NCBI RefSeq assembly: GCF_002285495.1
Contig: NZ_CP016786.1
Location: forward strand, 510,001 to 574,000
DNA length: 64,000 bases
Source of the DNA: Clostridium isatidis
GTDB taxonomy: Bacteria; Bacillota; Clostridia; Clostridiales; Clostridiaceae
Direction: 5' to 3'
This document shows positions 51,281 to 60,109 of this stretch, in pieces (positions within the stretch are counted from its first letter, which is position 1; every line of letters begins with the position of its first letter). The notes beneath the pieces are model-generated. The model was not told the origin of the DNA and ran no database searches. It was given only the letters and a program-made list of their open reading frames with translations. Both the position numbers and the translations under genes were made by a program.

Positions 51281-51961
51281 TTGGAAGAACAAGAAATAAG
51301 ATTAGATGAGATTTTTGATGCTCTAAAGAAAAGATGGTTAATGATTGTGTCAATAACATTGATAGCAACGATAATATCAGCGGTAGTCAGCTTTTTTGTA
51401 ATAAAACCTAAATATGCAGCAACTACAAAGCTTTTTATTGGTAAGGAAGAGGCAGAAAGTCAAGGCTACAATCAAAATGATGTAACAATGTATCAAAAGC
51501 TTATGAAAACTTATTCTGCTACTATAAAAACAAAAGATTTAGTTGAAAGAGCATTAGAAGGTTCAAAAATAAATCTTAATACAAATACCGTATTAGAAAA
51601 TTTAACAGTTACTACAGTTACAGATACTCAAATTTTAGAAGTTAAATATAATAGTATTGATCCAAATGAAGCGGCTACAATAATAAAAAAAGTAACAGAT
51701 GAATTTATAAAAACATCAAAAAAATTAGTTCCTAATGGTAATATTCAAATAATAGAAAGTGTAGAAGTTCCAGATAAACCTATAAGTCCAAATAAGAAAA
51801 TGAATATTGCTATAGCTTTTGCCCTTGGCTTAGGGGTTGGTGGAGGATTAGCATTATTATTAGAATTCCTAGATAATACCTTTAAAACTAAGGAGCAGAT
51901 AGAAAGAGAATTAGATATACCTGTAATAGGAACAATACCTCAAGTAAAGGAGGATAAGTAA
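51281..51961 (+). CDS. Wzz/CpsC-type polysaccharide co-polymerase, BY-kinase modulator
   Basis: A 226-aa protein from TTG 51281, with AAGGAGG 8 bases upstream. The ATG at 51239 directly follows the TATAAT box and is unlikely to be translated. Sequence starts (M)EEQEIRLDEIFDALKKRWLM. Helix 1 is IVSITLIATIISAVVSFFVI, then an extracytoplasmic Wzz domain, the conserved Pro-rich SVEVPDKPISPNKKMN and helix 2 (IAIAFALGLGVGGGLALLLE). It sets chain length and activates the kinase that overlaps its stop by one base. Confidence 0.92.
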   Translation: MEEQEIRLDEIFDALKKRWLMIVSITLIATIISAVVSFFVIKPKYAATTKLFIGKEEAESQGYNQNDVTMYQKLMKTYSATIKTKDLVERALEGSKINLNTNTVLENLTVTTVTDTQILEVKYNSIDPNEAATIIKKVTDEFIKTSKKLVPNGNIQIIESVEVPDKPISPNKKMNIAIAFALGLGVGGGLALLLEFLDNTFKTKEQIERELDIPVIGTIPQVKEDK

Positions 51962-52617
51962 TGTTCATTTTAGAGAAAGATCCAAAATCTATAGCTGCTG
52001 AAAGTTATAGAACCTTAAGAACAAATATACAATATTCATCCTTTGATAAGGAATATAAAATTATAATGGTTACAAGTTCAGAACCTGGAGAAGGTAAATC
52101 CACAACAGCTGGAAATTTAGCCTTATCCTTTGCTCAAGATGGAAAAAGGGTTTTACTTATAGATTGCGATTTAAGAAAGCCATCCTTACATAAAAAGTTT
52201 AAAATTTCCAATCTTGTAGGTCTTTCCGATGTATTAATTGGAAAAGAAGATTTAAAAACTGCTCTTCATAGATACAATGAAAATTTAGTAGTTTTAACTT
52301 CAGGAAAACTTCCGCCAAACCCATCAGAAATGCTTTCATCTAAGGCAATGAGCAATTTATTAAAAGAATTAAAAAATGTTTTTGATTATATAATTTTAGA
52401 TACACCACCTGTACAAGCTGTAACAGATTCTCAAATATTATCCACAAAGGCTGATGGAACGATTTTAGTTATAAGGGCAGAAAAAACTAAAAAAGACTCT
52501 GTTCAAAATGCCTTAGGCCTTTTAAAGAAGGTTAATGCAAATATAATAGGTACAGTTTTAAACGGAATAGAAAGTTCTAGAAACAAATATTACTACTATT
52601 ATGGCGAAAGTAAGTAA
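51961..52617 (+). CDS. CpsD/CapB-type tyrosine kinase (BY-kinase)
   Basis: A 218-aa cytoplasmic kinase whose ATG overlaps the previous TAA (TAATG). SIAAESYRTLRTNIQYSS is the family start. Walker A SSEPGEGKSTTAGNLALSF, Walker A' LLIDCDLRKPSLHKKF and Walker B IILDTPP are intact. The C-terminus KYYYYYGESK is the tyrosine cluster that is autophosphorylated. With Wzz and the PHP phosphatase it forms the classical regulatory triad of Gram-positive capsule synthesis. Confidence 0.95.
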   Translation: MFILEKDPKSIAAESYRTLRTNIQYSSFDKEYKIIMVTSSEPGEGKSTTAGNLALSFAQDGKRVLLIDCDLRKPSLHKKFKISNLVGLSDVLIGKEDLKTALHRYNENLVVLTSGKLPPNPSEMLSSKAMSNLLKELKNVFDYIILDTPPVQAVTDSQILSTKADGTILVIRAEKTKKDSVQNALGLLKKVNANIIGTVLNGIESSRNKYYYYYGESK

Positions 52618-52645
52618 TAACGTTAGGAAATATGGAGGATTTTTT

Positions 52646-53413
52646 ATGGTTGATTTACATTCCCATATAATATGGGGCGTTGACGATGGTTCAAAATCTA
52701 GGGAAATGACTTTAAATATGTTAAATTTGGCTATAGAGGGAGGTACTAATAAAATAGTGTGTACTCCCCATTATATGCCTGGTTATTATGAATACACTTT
52801 AGATGAAATAAAAAAAAGACAAATTGATCTTAAAAAGTTGATTTTGGAAGAAGGTTTAGATATTGAAACTTATATAGGTCAAGAAGTTTATTATACAAAT
52901 AATATTCTTGAAAATTATGAAAAGGGGTATATTGGAACAATAAATAATTCTAGATATATGTTAATTGAATTTGATATGAGAAGTTTTTCTTCTACAGAGG
53001 TTTTAGAAAACCTATATGAATTACAGTTAAAGGGAATTGTACCAATAATAGCTCATCCTGAAAGATATATTAAATTTATTAAAAAGCCTTCTTTAATAAA
53101 TGATTTTATAAAAGAAGGCTTTCTTTTCCAGTTAAATATAGGAAGTTTGTTAGGTCACTTTGGAACAGAGGTTAAAAAGCTTGCTGAAAACTATTTAAAA
53201 AATAAGGTTTATTCTGCTATAGGTTCTGATGGACATAGGGATGAAAAAAGAACTACCAATATGAAAGAAGGAATAAAGATAATAGAAAAACTAGATGCTG
53301 ATTATTTAAGATATTTAAATAAAAGCGGTGAAAAAATTTTAGAAAATGAAGAAATAAGTTTTAGGGGAAGCTTAATTAAAGAAAAGAAGGGTATTTTCAG
53401 TATATTTGGCTAA
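52646..53413 (+). CDS. CpsB/YwqE-type PHP-family tyrosine phosphatase
   Basis: A 255-aa protein from ATG 52646 (TATGGAGGATTTTTT). The longer frame from 52601 overlaps the kinase and contains the ribosome site. Metal-binding motifs are complete: MVDLHSHIIWGVDDGS, CTPHYMPGYYEY, GQEVYYTNN, IIAHPERYIKFI and SAIGSDGHRDEKRT. It removes phosphate from the tyrosine tail of the kinase at 51961. Its last codons and stop form one side of the hairpin at 53396-53432. Confidence 0.95.
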   Translation: MVDLHSHIIWGVDDGSKSREMTLNMLNLAIEGGTNKIVCTPHYMPGYYEYTLDEIKKRQIDLKKLILEEGLDIETYIGQEVYYTNNILENYEKGYIGTINNSRYMLIEFDMRSFSSTEVLENLYELQLKGIVPIIAHPERYIKFIKKPSLINDFIKEGFLFQLNIGSLLGHFGTEVKKLAENYLKNKVYSAIGSDGHRDEKRTTNMKEGIKIIEKLDADYLRYLNKSGEKILENEEISFRGSLIKEKKGIFSIFG

Positions 53414-53432
53414 AAGAGCCAAATATACTGAA
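53396..53432. promoter_or_regulatory. 16-bp perfect hairpin over the phosphatase stop codon
   Basis: Arms 53396-53411 and 53417-53432 (TTCAGTATATTTGGCT and complement) with a 5-base loop and no T-run after it. It probably does not end transcription; it could protect or process the mRNA between the regulatory triad and the biosynthesis genes. Confidence 0.55.
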
Positions 53433-53486
53433 GCAATAAAATAGTGAATTGGGAATTATGCACTATATAAGATTGGGGGAATAATA

Positions 53487-54146
53487 ATGGAAAGACTTCA
53501 TATTGAAGAACAGGAGATTATTCAAGTTAGAAAAAGACAAAATATATTTTACGAAGTTTTTAAAAGGGCTTTAGATTTTCTAGCAGCCTTGCTTGGATTA
53601 ATATTATTAAGTCCAATTTTTTTAATAGTATCTATTTTAATAAAACTAGAATCAGAGGGTGAAGTTATATTTTCACAAACTCGCATTGGTTTAAATGGTA
53701 AGGAATTTAAAATGTATAAGTTCCGTTCAATGGTTAAAAATGCTGAAGAATTAAAAGTAAAATTAGCAGCGCAAAATGAAATGTCTGGACCAATGTTTAA
53801 AATGAAGGATGATCCTAGAGTTACTAAAGTAGGTAAGTTTATAAGAAAAACTAGTATAGATGAGCTGCCACAGCTTATTAATGTTTTAAAAGGGGATATG
53901 AGCTTAGTAGGGCCTAGGCCAAGTCTTCCAAAGGAAGTAGAAAAGTTTGAGCCTTGGATGCTTCAAAGACTTGAAGTTAAACCAGGACTAACATGTTATT
54001 GGCAGGTATCTGGAAGAAATAATATTGATTTTGAAGATTGGATGAAATTAGATTTACAGTATGTAGAAGATAGAAAATTTCTATTAGATTTAAAACTGAT
54101 ATTTAAAACCTTCTTTGTACTGTTTGGGGATAAGAATGCTTATTAA
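53487..54146 (+). CDS. Undecaprenyl-phosphate sugar-1-phosphate transferase (initiating)
   Basis: A 219-aa polyprenol-phosphate hexose-1-phosphate transferase. Membrane helix ALDFLAALLGLILLSPIFLI, then KMYKFRSMVKNAEE, DDPRVTKVGKFIRKTSIDEL, PQLINVLKGDMSLVGPRPSL and YWQVSGRNNIDFEDWMKLDL. It contains all catalytic-core motifs of the WbaP/PglC superfamily, and the length matches the monotopic core. It starts the repeat unit by moving a sugar-phosphate from a UDP-sugar to the lipid carrier on the inner membrane face. Confidence 0.95.
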   Translation: MERLHIEEQEIIQVRKRQNIFYEVFKRALDFLAALLGLILLSPIFLIVSILIKLESEGEVIFSQTRIGLNGKEFKMYKFRSMVKNAEELKVKLAAQNEMSGPMFKMKDDPRVTKVGKFIRKTSIDELPQLINVLKGDMSLVGPRPSLPKEVEKFEPWMLQRLEVKPGLTCYWQVSGRNNIDFEDWMKLDLQYVEDRKFLLDLKLIFKTFFVLFGDKNAY

Positions 54147-54186
54147 AAAATAAAAGAAAGGTTTTAATTGAAGGGAGATAATAAAA

Positions 54187-55353
54187 GTGAAAATTACAGT
54201 GGCAGGAGCAGGATATGTAGGTTTATCAAATGCTATCTTACTAGCACAGCATAATGAGGTAATAGCAATAGATGTTATCCAAGAAAAGGTAGATATGATT
54301 AATGATAGAGTATCACCTATAGTAGATAAGGAAATTGAAGATTATTTAAAAAATAAGGAATTAAATTTAGTTGCAACAACAGATCCATATAAGGCATATA
54401 AGGATGCAGAATATGTAATTATTGCAACACCTACAAATTATGATGAAGAATTAAATTATTTCAATACAAGAACAGTTGAAGCTGTAATTGCAAATGTATT
54501 ATCAATTAATCCAGAGGCGATTATGGTAATTAAATCAACAGTACCAGTAGGATATACAGAAAAAGTTAAAAAGATGTTTGAAACTGATAATATAATCTTT
54601 TCACCTGAATTTTTAAGAGAAGGTAGAGCTTTATATGATAATCTTTATCCTTCAAGAATAATAGTTGGAGAGAAGTCTGAAAGAGCAGAAAAGTTTGCTG
54701 AACTTTTAAAGGAAGGGGCAATAAAAGAGGATATTCCAGTATTATTTACAAATCCTACAGAAGCAGAAGCAGTAAAATTATTTGCTAATACTTACTTAGC
54801 CTTAAGAGTAGCATACTTTAATGAACTTGATACCTATGCAGAGTTAAGAGGCCTAAATACAAAAGAAATAATTGAAGGAGTTGGATTAGATCCAAGAATA
54901 GGAAACCATTATAATAATCCATCCTTTGGTTACGGTGGTTATTGTCTACCAAAAGATACAAAGCAATTATTAGCAAATTATTCTGATGTTCCTAATAATA
55001 TTATTGGAGCAATTGTAGAAGCTAATAGAACAAGAAAAGATCATATTGCGGATATGATATTGAAGAGAAAACCAAAGGTAGTTGGAATATATAGATTAAC
55101 TATGAAAACAAATTCTGATAATTTTAGAGCCTCATCTATTCAAGGCGTAATGAAGAGAATTAAGGCTAAGGGAATAGAAGTGGTTGTTTATGAACCAGCA
55201 TTAAAGGAAGATAGTTTCTTTAATTCTAGAGTGATTAGAGATTTAGATAAATTTAAAGAAATGTCTGATGTTATAGTATCTAATAGATTAGCAGAAGAGT
55301 TATTAGAGGTTGAAAATAAAGTATATACAAGGGATTTATTTAATAGAGATTAG
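54187..55353 (+). CDS. ugd: UDP-glucose 6-dehydrogenase family protein
   Basis: A 388-aa protein with a GTG start after AAGGGAGATAATAAAA. The Rossmann motif ITVAGAGYVGLSNAILLAQH, NTYLALRVAYFNELDTYAEL and GYGGYCLPKDTKQLL (catalytic Cys) are diagnostic. It oxidises UDP-glucose (or a UDP-HexNAc) to the uronic acid with NAD. It would supply glucuronic acid to the capsule. The galU needed to make UDP-glucose is present here only as a broken fragment at 63545, so UDP-glucose must come from elsewhere. Confidence 0.95.
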   Translation: MKITVAGAGYVGLSNAILLAQHNEVIAIDVIQEKVDMINDRVSPIVDKEIEDYLKNKELNLVATTDPYKAYKDAEYVIIATPTNYDEELNYFNTRTVEAVIANVLSINPEAIMVIKSTVPVGYTEKVKKMFETDNIIFSPEFLREGRALYDNLYPSRIIVGEKSERAEKFAELLKEGAIKEDIPVLFTNPTEAEAVKLFANTYLALRVAYFNELDTYAELRGLNTKEIIEGVGLDPRIGNHYNNPSFGYGGYCLPKDTKQLLANYSDVPNNIIGAIVEANRTRKDHIADMILKRKPKVVGIYRLTMKTNSDNFRASSIQGVMKRIKAKGIEVVVYEPALKEDSFFNSRVIRDLDKFKEMSDVIVSNRLAEELLEVENKVYTRDLFNRD

Positions 55354-55382
55354 ATGTTTTATATGAAAAGAGGAGAGTACAT

Positions 55383-55838
55383 TTGAAAAAAATTTGTTTT
55401 ATAGCATCTACAGGTGGGCACTTTGAGCAATTAATGATGCTTAAGCCCTTAATGGATAATTACGAAAGTTTTATAGTGACAGAAAAAACTGCCTATTCAG
55501 TAATTAAAGGTAATAGAGTTTATTATCTAGAGCAAGTTAATAGAAACGAAAAAAATTATTTAATTAAAATGATTTATAATTTTTTCGTTTCTTTTAAAGT
55601 TTTTTTAAAAGAAAAACCTGATTTTGTTATTTCTACAGGTTCATTGGCGACAATTCCTATGTGTATTATTGCAAAATTATTTAGAGAAAAAATTATTTTT
55701 ATAGAATCATTTGCTAAGGTTAACTCACCAACTTTAACAGGTAAGCTTATATACAATTTTGCAGATCAGTTTTATGTTCAATGGGAGGAAATGCTAGAAT
55801 TTTACCCTAAGGCAATATATAAGGGGGGAATATATTGA
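55383..55838 (+). CDS. PssD/Alg14-like glycosyltransferase subunit
   Basis: A 151-aa protein with a TTG start after AGGAGAGTACA. CFIASTGGHFEQLMMLKPLM is the Alg14/PssD glycine-rich N-terminus, followed by PDFVISTGSLATIPMCIIAK and IIFIESFAKVNSPTLTGKLI. Such proteins anchor the catalytic partner at the membrane and together transfer the second sugar of the repeat, often glucuronic acid or galactose. The stop overlaps the next start by 4 bases, which supports a two-subunit enzyme. Confidence 0.92.
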   Translation: MKKICFIASTGGHFEQLMMLKPLMDNYESFIVTEKTAYSVIKGNRVYYLEQVNRNEKNYLIKMIYNFFVSFKVFLKEKPDFVISTGSLATIPMCIIAKLFREKIIFIESFAKVNSPTLTGKLIYNFADQFYVQWEEMLEFYPKAIYKGGIY

Positions 55839-56320
55839 TATTTGTAACAGTTGGCTCTCAAAAATTTCAATTTAATAGATTATTAGTTGAAATTGATCGA
55901 TTAATTGAAGAGAAAAAAATTAATGAAGAGGTTTTTGCTCAAACCGGGCATAGTGATTACAAACCTAAGAACTATAAATACAAAGAGTTTTTAGATAGAG
56001 ATGAATTTCTGCGGGTAATGAATAAATGTGACAAGGTTATTACACATGGTGGAACTGGAGCTATAATTGGAGCAGTTAAACAGGGGAAAAAGGTAATAGC
56101 TATTCCAAGGTTAAAAAAATTTGGTGAGCATGTTGATGATCATCAATTGCAGATAGTAAGTCAATTTGAAAAGATGAACTTTATTAGGCGTATTAATGAT
56201 GAAAGAGAACTAATGAATGTAGTTCTTGAAATAGAAAATGATAATTTTAGAACTTACAAATCTAATACTATTGCAATAATAGATTCAATAGAGAAATTTA
56301 TTAATAAGGTGGAAAAGTAA
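55835..56320 (+). CDS. PssE/Alg13-like glycosyltransferase catalytic subunit
   Basis: A 161-aa GT28-type C-terminal half, TTG start with AAGGGGGG upstream, overlapping the PssD-like gene. IFVTVGSQKFQFNRLLVEID, VITHGGTGAIIGAVKQGKKV and IAIPRLKKFGEHVDDHQLQI are the Alg13/PssE UDP-sugar-binding features. It works with the preceding protein. Confidence 0.93.
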   Translation: MIFVTVGSQKFQFNRLLVEIDRLIEEKKINEEVFAQTGHSDYKPKNYKYKEFLDRDEFLRVMNKCDKVITHGGTGAIIGAVKQGKKVIAIPRLKKFGEHVDDHQLQIVSQFEKMNFIRRINDERELMNVVLEIENDNFRTYKSNTIAIIDSIEKFINKVEK

Positions 56321-57397
56321 GTGGAAAGAATATTGATGGTTATGACTACGGATGTAGGATTTAATGGAATAACTAGTGTTGTAATGAATTATTATAGAAA
56401 TATAAATAGAGAAAAAATACAATTTGATTTTGCAATTTGTGAAAGAATTAATAATAATATAGAATATGAAATAGAGAAATTAGGAGGAAAAGTATTTAAG
56501 TTACCTTCTAGGAAAAAATTTACTTGTAAGTATATAAAAGCATTAAAGCAATTAGTAAAAGAAAAAAAATACAAGATTGTTCATGTTCACGGGAATAGTG
56601 GAACTTTATATTTAGATATACATGCATTAAAAAAAGCTGGAGTTTTAATTAGAATTGCTCATAGTCATAACAGCACATGTAATCATAAAATAATTCATAA
56701 ATTATTTAAAAATAAATTAAATAGAGAAATGACAATGGGAATTGCATGCTCTAAATTAGCTGGAGATTGGTTGTTTAATAGAGATTATACAATTATAAAT
56801 AACGGTATAGATATTGATAAATTTACTTTTAGAGAAAATATAAGAAATAAGTATAGGCATGAAATGAAATTAGAAGGAAAGTTTGTAATTGGACATATTG
56901 GACATTTCTCTTATCAAAAGAATCATGAGTATTTAATAAATGTATTTAAAAAAGTATATGATAAAGATAAAGAAGCTATTTTAATGCTTATTGGTGATGG
57001 TAAATTAAGAGCTAAAATTGAAGAACAAATTTATGAACTTGGCTTGAAAGATAATGTTTTGCTTTTAGGAAAGAGAGATGATGTAGCTGAATTAATGCAA
57101 GCAATGGACGTATTTGTATTTCCCTCTAGATTTGAAGGTTTACCAGTTGTTTTAATAGAGACACAAGCTGCAGGATTAAAATGTATAATTTCTAATAATA
57201 TAACAAAAGAATGCAAGGTAACAGATAATGTTAAATATTTAGATTTAAAGAAGGATGATACAGAATGGGTTAATACAATATTAAGTGTATCTAAGAATTA
57301 TGAAAGAAATAATGTAAGACAAAGACTATTTAGTTCAAGCTTTAATATTAAGAGGGAAATAAAAAAGTTAGAAGAAATATATTTATCAAAAATATAA
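56321..57397 (+). CDS. Glycosyltransferase family 4 (GT-B)
   Basis: A 358-aa cytoplasmic glycosyltransferase, GTG start directly after the previous stop. The N-terminal GFNGITSVVMNYYRNI and HVHGNSGTLYLDIHALKKAG form the acceptor half. IGHIGHFSYQKNHEYLINVF, LLLGKRDDVAELMQAMDVFV and FPSRFEGLPVVLIETQAAGL (the E-x7-E donor-site motif) form the GT4 donor half. It resembles EpsF-type capsule glycosyltransferases. Donor and acceptor are unknown. Confidence 0.92.
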   Translation: MERILMVMTTDVGFNGITSVVMNYYRNINREKIQFDFAICERINNNIEYEIEKLGGKVFKLPSRKKFTCKYIKALKQLVKEKKYKIVHVHGNSGTLYLDIHALKKAGVLIRIAHSHNSTCNHKIIHKLFKNKLNREMTMGIACSKLAGDWLFNRDYTIINNGIDIDKFTFRENIRNKYRHEMKLEGKFVIGHIGHFSYQKNHEYLINVFKKVYDKDKEAILMLIGDGKLRAKIEEQIYELGLKDNVLLLGKRDDVAELMQAMDVFVFPSRFEGLPVVLIETQAAGLKCIISNNITKECKVTDNVKYLDLKKDDTEWVNTILSVSKNYERNNVRQRLFSSSFNIKREIKKLEEIYLSKI

Positions 57398-57686
57398 TAT
57401 GTTTTTACTCTAGTCTGTGTAGATAATTATATAAGTGAAATTAGAAAAGACTTATACCTGTCTATGAGATTTGTATAATAATTACATATAATACAGAATT
57501 AAAGTAAAAAATATTTAGCGAGTGGTAACAGTAAGTGAGGTATATGTGATAAAAATTTATAATTATAAGATTAAAAAAATTATAATGGAAATAAGAATGC
57601 TAATGCAATTTCCTATTTTTATCAATTTATATTAAGCTTATAAAGTAACAATAAGGTATTATTAAAATATATTGGGAGCGTTAGTT
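57398..57686. other. Intergenic gap in the capsule locus, possible 29-codon fragment
   Basis: Nearly 290 bases without a normal gene inside an otherwise tight operon. At 57546-57635 a GTG after GTGAGGTATAT opens 29 codons (MIKIYNYKIKKIIMEIRMLM), ending at TAA. It reads like the N-terminus of a lost acyl- or glycosyltransferase, but this is weak. The gap may also contain an internal promoter for the second half of the locus. Confidence 0.35.
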
Positions 57687-58784
57687 ATGAATATAATATA
57701 TGTTGCTAGAATAGATGAAGACTATAGTTTGGATTTAGGAGTAGCAAAAAAAATTAATGGACAAATTAGTGCATTAGAAGCATTATATTGCAATGTTGAT
57801 TATTTAAGAATAAAAAATAAAAAAATAATGCTTAATGATATTGAATTAAAAGAGATTAAGTATAGAAGATTAGCGTACAGACATTTATATAATAGTATTA
57901 AAAGGATAAATAATCAATTTGATGCTGCATATTTAAGATATGTAAGGGCAGATTACTTTTTTCTGAAGACTATAAAATTATTATATAAAAGAGGTGTAAA
58001 AGTTATTGTTGAAATACCAACTTACCCATATATTACAGAAATAAATAAAAAGACTGTTCGAGGAATTTTAGAAATTTTTATTGATAATATTATTACTAGA
58101 CTTTTAAAAAAATATGTATTTAAGATTTCAACTACATCAAAATATGAAGAAATTTTTGGAATAGAAACTATAAAAATAAATAATGGGATAGATATGAACT
58201 CTTTTCCTTTAAAAAATAAAAGCAATCATGATACTACTAAAGTCATTAAATTAATTGGTATAGGAAATTTAGCTAGATGGCATGGGTATGATAGAATAAT
58301 TAAGGGAATGTTTGAATATTACAAAGAGAATGTAGATATTAATATTGAATTTTATATAGTTGGAGAGGGGAACGAAAAAGTTAATTTAGAAAAACTAACT
58401 CATGACTTAAATATGCAAAAATATGTTCATTTTTTAGGTGTAAAAACCGGTACAGAGTTAGATAATATTTTTGATGAAATGGATATAGGAGTATCCTCTT
58501 TAGCATTATTTAGAGCTGGGGGAGGTCACGATCCTATAAAGTCTAAGGAGTTTTTAGCTAGGGGAATTCCAATAATTTTGGCTTATCAAGATTTACTTAT
58601 TGATATGTCTCTTCCATATGTTTTTTTTGAAGAGGAAAGTAATAGTCCTATAGATATGAAAAAAATAATTGAAAAGTATAAGAAAGTTAGAACAATAGAT
58701 AGTGAGGAAATAAGAAATTATAGCATAAAAAATCTATCATGGGAAAATCAAATGAAAAAAGTAATAAAAGTTCTTGAGAGGTGA
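57687..58784 (+). CDS. Glycosyltransferase (GT-B, group 1-like)
   Basis: A 365-aa protein from ATG 57687; GGGAG lies 8 bases upstream and within the longer TTG-start form. N-terminal half IIYVARIDEDYSLDLGVAKK and VIVEIPTYPYITEINKKTVR. Donor half KLIGIGNLARWHGYDRIIKG, YVHFLGVKTGTELDNIFDEM and GGGHDPIKSKEFLARGIPII (acidic pair in the donor site). The family call is from overall pattern. It is the second capsule transferase of this type. Substrate unknown. Confidence 0.82.
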   Translation: MNIIYVARIDEDYSLDLGVAKKINGQISALEALYCNVDYLRIKNKKIMLNDIELKEIKYRRLAYRHLYNSIKRINNQFDAAYLRYVRADYFFLKTIKLLYKRGVKVIVEIPTYPYITEINKKTVRGILEIFIDNIITRLLKKYVFKISTTSKYEEIFGIETIKINNGIDMNSFPLKNKSNHDTTKVIKLIGIGNLARWHGYDRIIKGMFEYYKENVDINIEFYIVGEGNEKVNLEKLTHDLNMQKYVHFLGVKTGTELDNIFDEMDIGVSSLALFRAGGGHDPIKSKEFLARGIPIILAYQDLLIDMSLPYVFFEEESNSPIDMKKIIEKYKKVRTIDSEEIRNYSIKNLSWENQMKKVIKVLER

Positions 58785-58852
58785 TTTAAATAATTATAAA
58801 GGTTAGTAATTTAAAAAAAATCCAAGTATATATTTTAACTTTTATATTCATA

Positions 58853-60109
58853 ATGTATTTTGCTATACGCCCAATAAGCATGGCTGTTTATGCATTAAAA
58901 GGGATTAAGTATAATGGAATAGAGACTAAGTTAATTTTCATAAGTTTTTTACTATATACTATAATTAGTATATTATTAAAATGTCAAATAAAGGGAATAA
59001 ATAAATCTAAGATTTCCATTAATCGAATTGATAAGAGGTTAATTATATTTACTCTAATTATTATTCTTTTAATCTATTTTTTTAATTATTTCTTTCTACC
59101 GAAAGAAATGCTTCTATATGCAAAGAGAAGCAGAAATTTTATTACAGTAAAAGATTACTATTTCAATACGTTTAATGGTAGTATTTTTTATATGATAGTT
59201 TTATTTATTCTAGGTAAGAATTTTAATATTTTATTAGAAAAATTAAAGCAAAAAAACTTATCAAATTTAATTAGTTTTTTATATATATTATTTTCTTTTG
59301 TTTTGTTATATGCACAAATTGTTTTAAGAAAAAATAATATAAATGATCAACTTTTTACTGAACCTGGCGTGTATCTTTTATTAAGTGATTATTTTGCTTT
59401 ATTTAGTATATTTGTTTTAGGAACTAAGAAGAAAATTATAACTAAAATTATTGTGTTTTTAAATTCGGCTTATTGGTTATTAAAATTAGGTTCGCGAACA
59501 TCTTTTTATATCTTTATATTATTAGCTTTTGTTGTTATTTTTAGAACAATACTAAAGCGAAAAAAATTTATTAGATATTTTTTTATATTTTTAATAATAT
59601 TAATTATTTTTTCATTAAACAAAAATAATTATGAAACTATATTATATGAAAATAATAGAATGCTAGTTTTATTAGAAAATATGTTGGGAGATGCTTCATT
59701 TATAGGAAGACAAAGGCATATGATTGAGGGATTTAATGATATATTAGAAAATTTTTTTATTGGCAAATTATTTGTAGGAGTTTTAAAAGATGGACAATTA
59801 GGAGAATATATTCATAATATCTTTTCTTATTGGGCAGAATTTGGCTTAATTCCATTTATTATACTATTTTATTTAAATATAAAGTATTCTATAGTTAATA
59901 TTAAATATATATTTAAGAATAAAGAAGAAAATTATTTATTATCAATACTTTCTCTTTTTTCTATTTTAGTGTGTCTAATTAGTAGATCATATATATATCC
60001 GTATTTATGGTTAGGGCTTTCTATTAGTATTTATAATACTCAAATAAATGAAAAATCAAAAAACAGTAATTGTAAAGAAAAGGACTGTGGAGGAGTAGCA
60101 AATGTATAA
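58853..60109 (+). CDS. Capsule polysaccharide polymerase (Wzy-like), start uncertain
   Basis: At least 418 aa with about ten membrane helices and a large loop near residues 255-320 that contains RQRHMIEGFNDILENFFIGK and YIHNIFSYWAEFGLIPFIIL, the typical H-N-x-x pattern of Wzy/O-antigen polymerases. ATG 58853 has no ribosome site and cuts the first helix. The frame is open back to a stop at 58787. A good site AGAGGTGA lies 8 bases before an ATT at 58793, giving a natural N-terminus IKVSNLKKIQVYIL. A non-ATG start or a mutated start codon is likely. It polymerises repeat units outside the membrane. Confidence 0.8.
   Translation: MYFAIRPISMAVYALKGIKYNGIETKLIFISFLLYTIISILLKCQIKGINKSKISINRIDKRLIIFTLIIILLIYFFNYFFLPKEMLLYAKRSRNFITVKDYYFNTFNGSIFYMIVLFILGKNFNILLEKLKQKNLSNLISFLYILFSFVLLYAQIVLRKNNINDQLFTEPGVYLLLSDYFALFSIFVLGTKKKIITKIIVFLNSAYWLLKLGSRTSFYIFILLAFVVIFRTILKRKKFIRYFFIFLIILIIFSLNKNNYETILYENNRMLVLLENMLGDASFIGRQRHMIEGFNDILENFFIGKLFVGVLKDGQLGEYIHNIFSYWAEFGLIPFIILFYLNIKYSIVNIKYIFKNKEENYLLSILSLFSILVCLISRSYIYPYLWLGLSISIYNTQINEKSKNSNCKEKDCGGVANV

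Noticed and set aside
52601..52645. N-terminal extension of the capsule phosphatase overlapping the kinase gene
   Set aside because: The ribosome site GGAGG lies in it and MVDLHSH is the natural family start.
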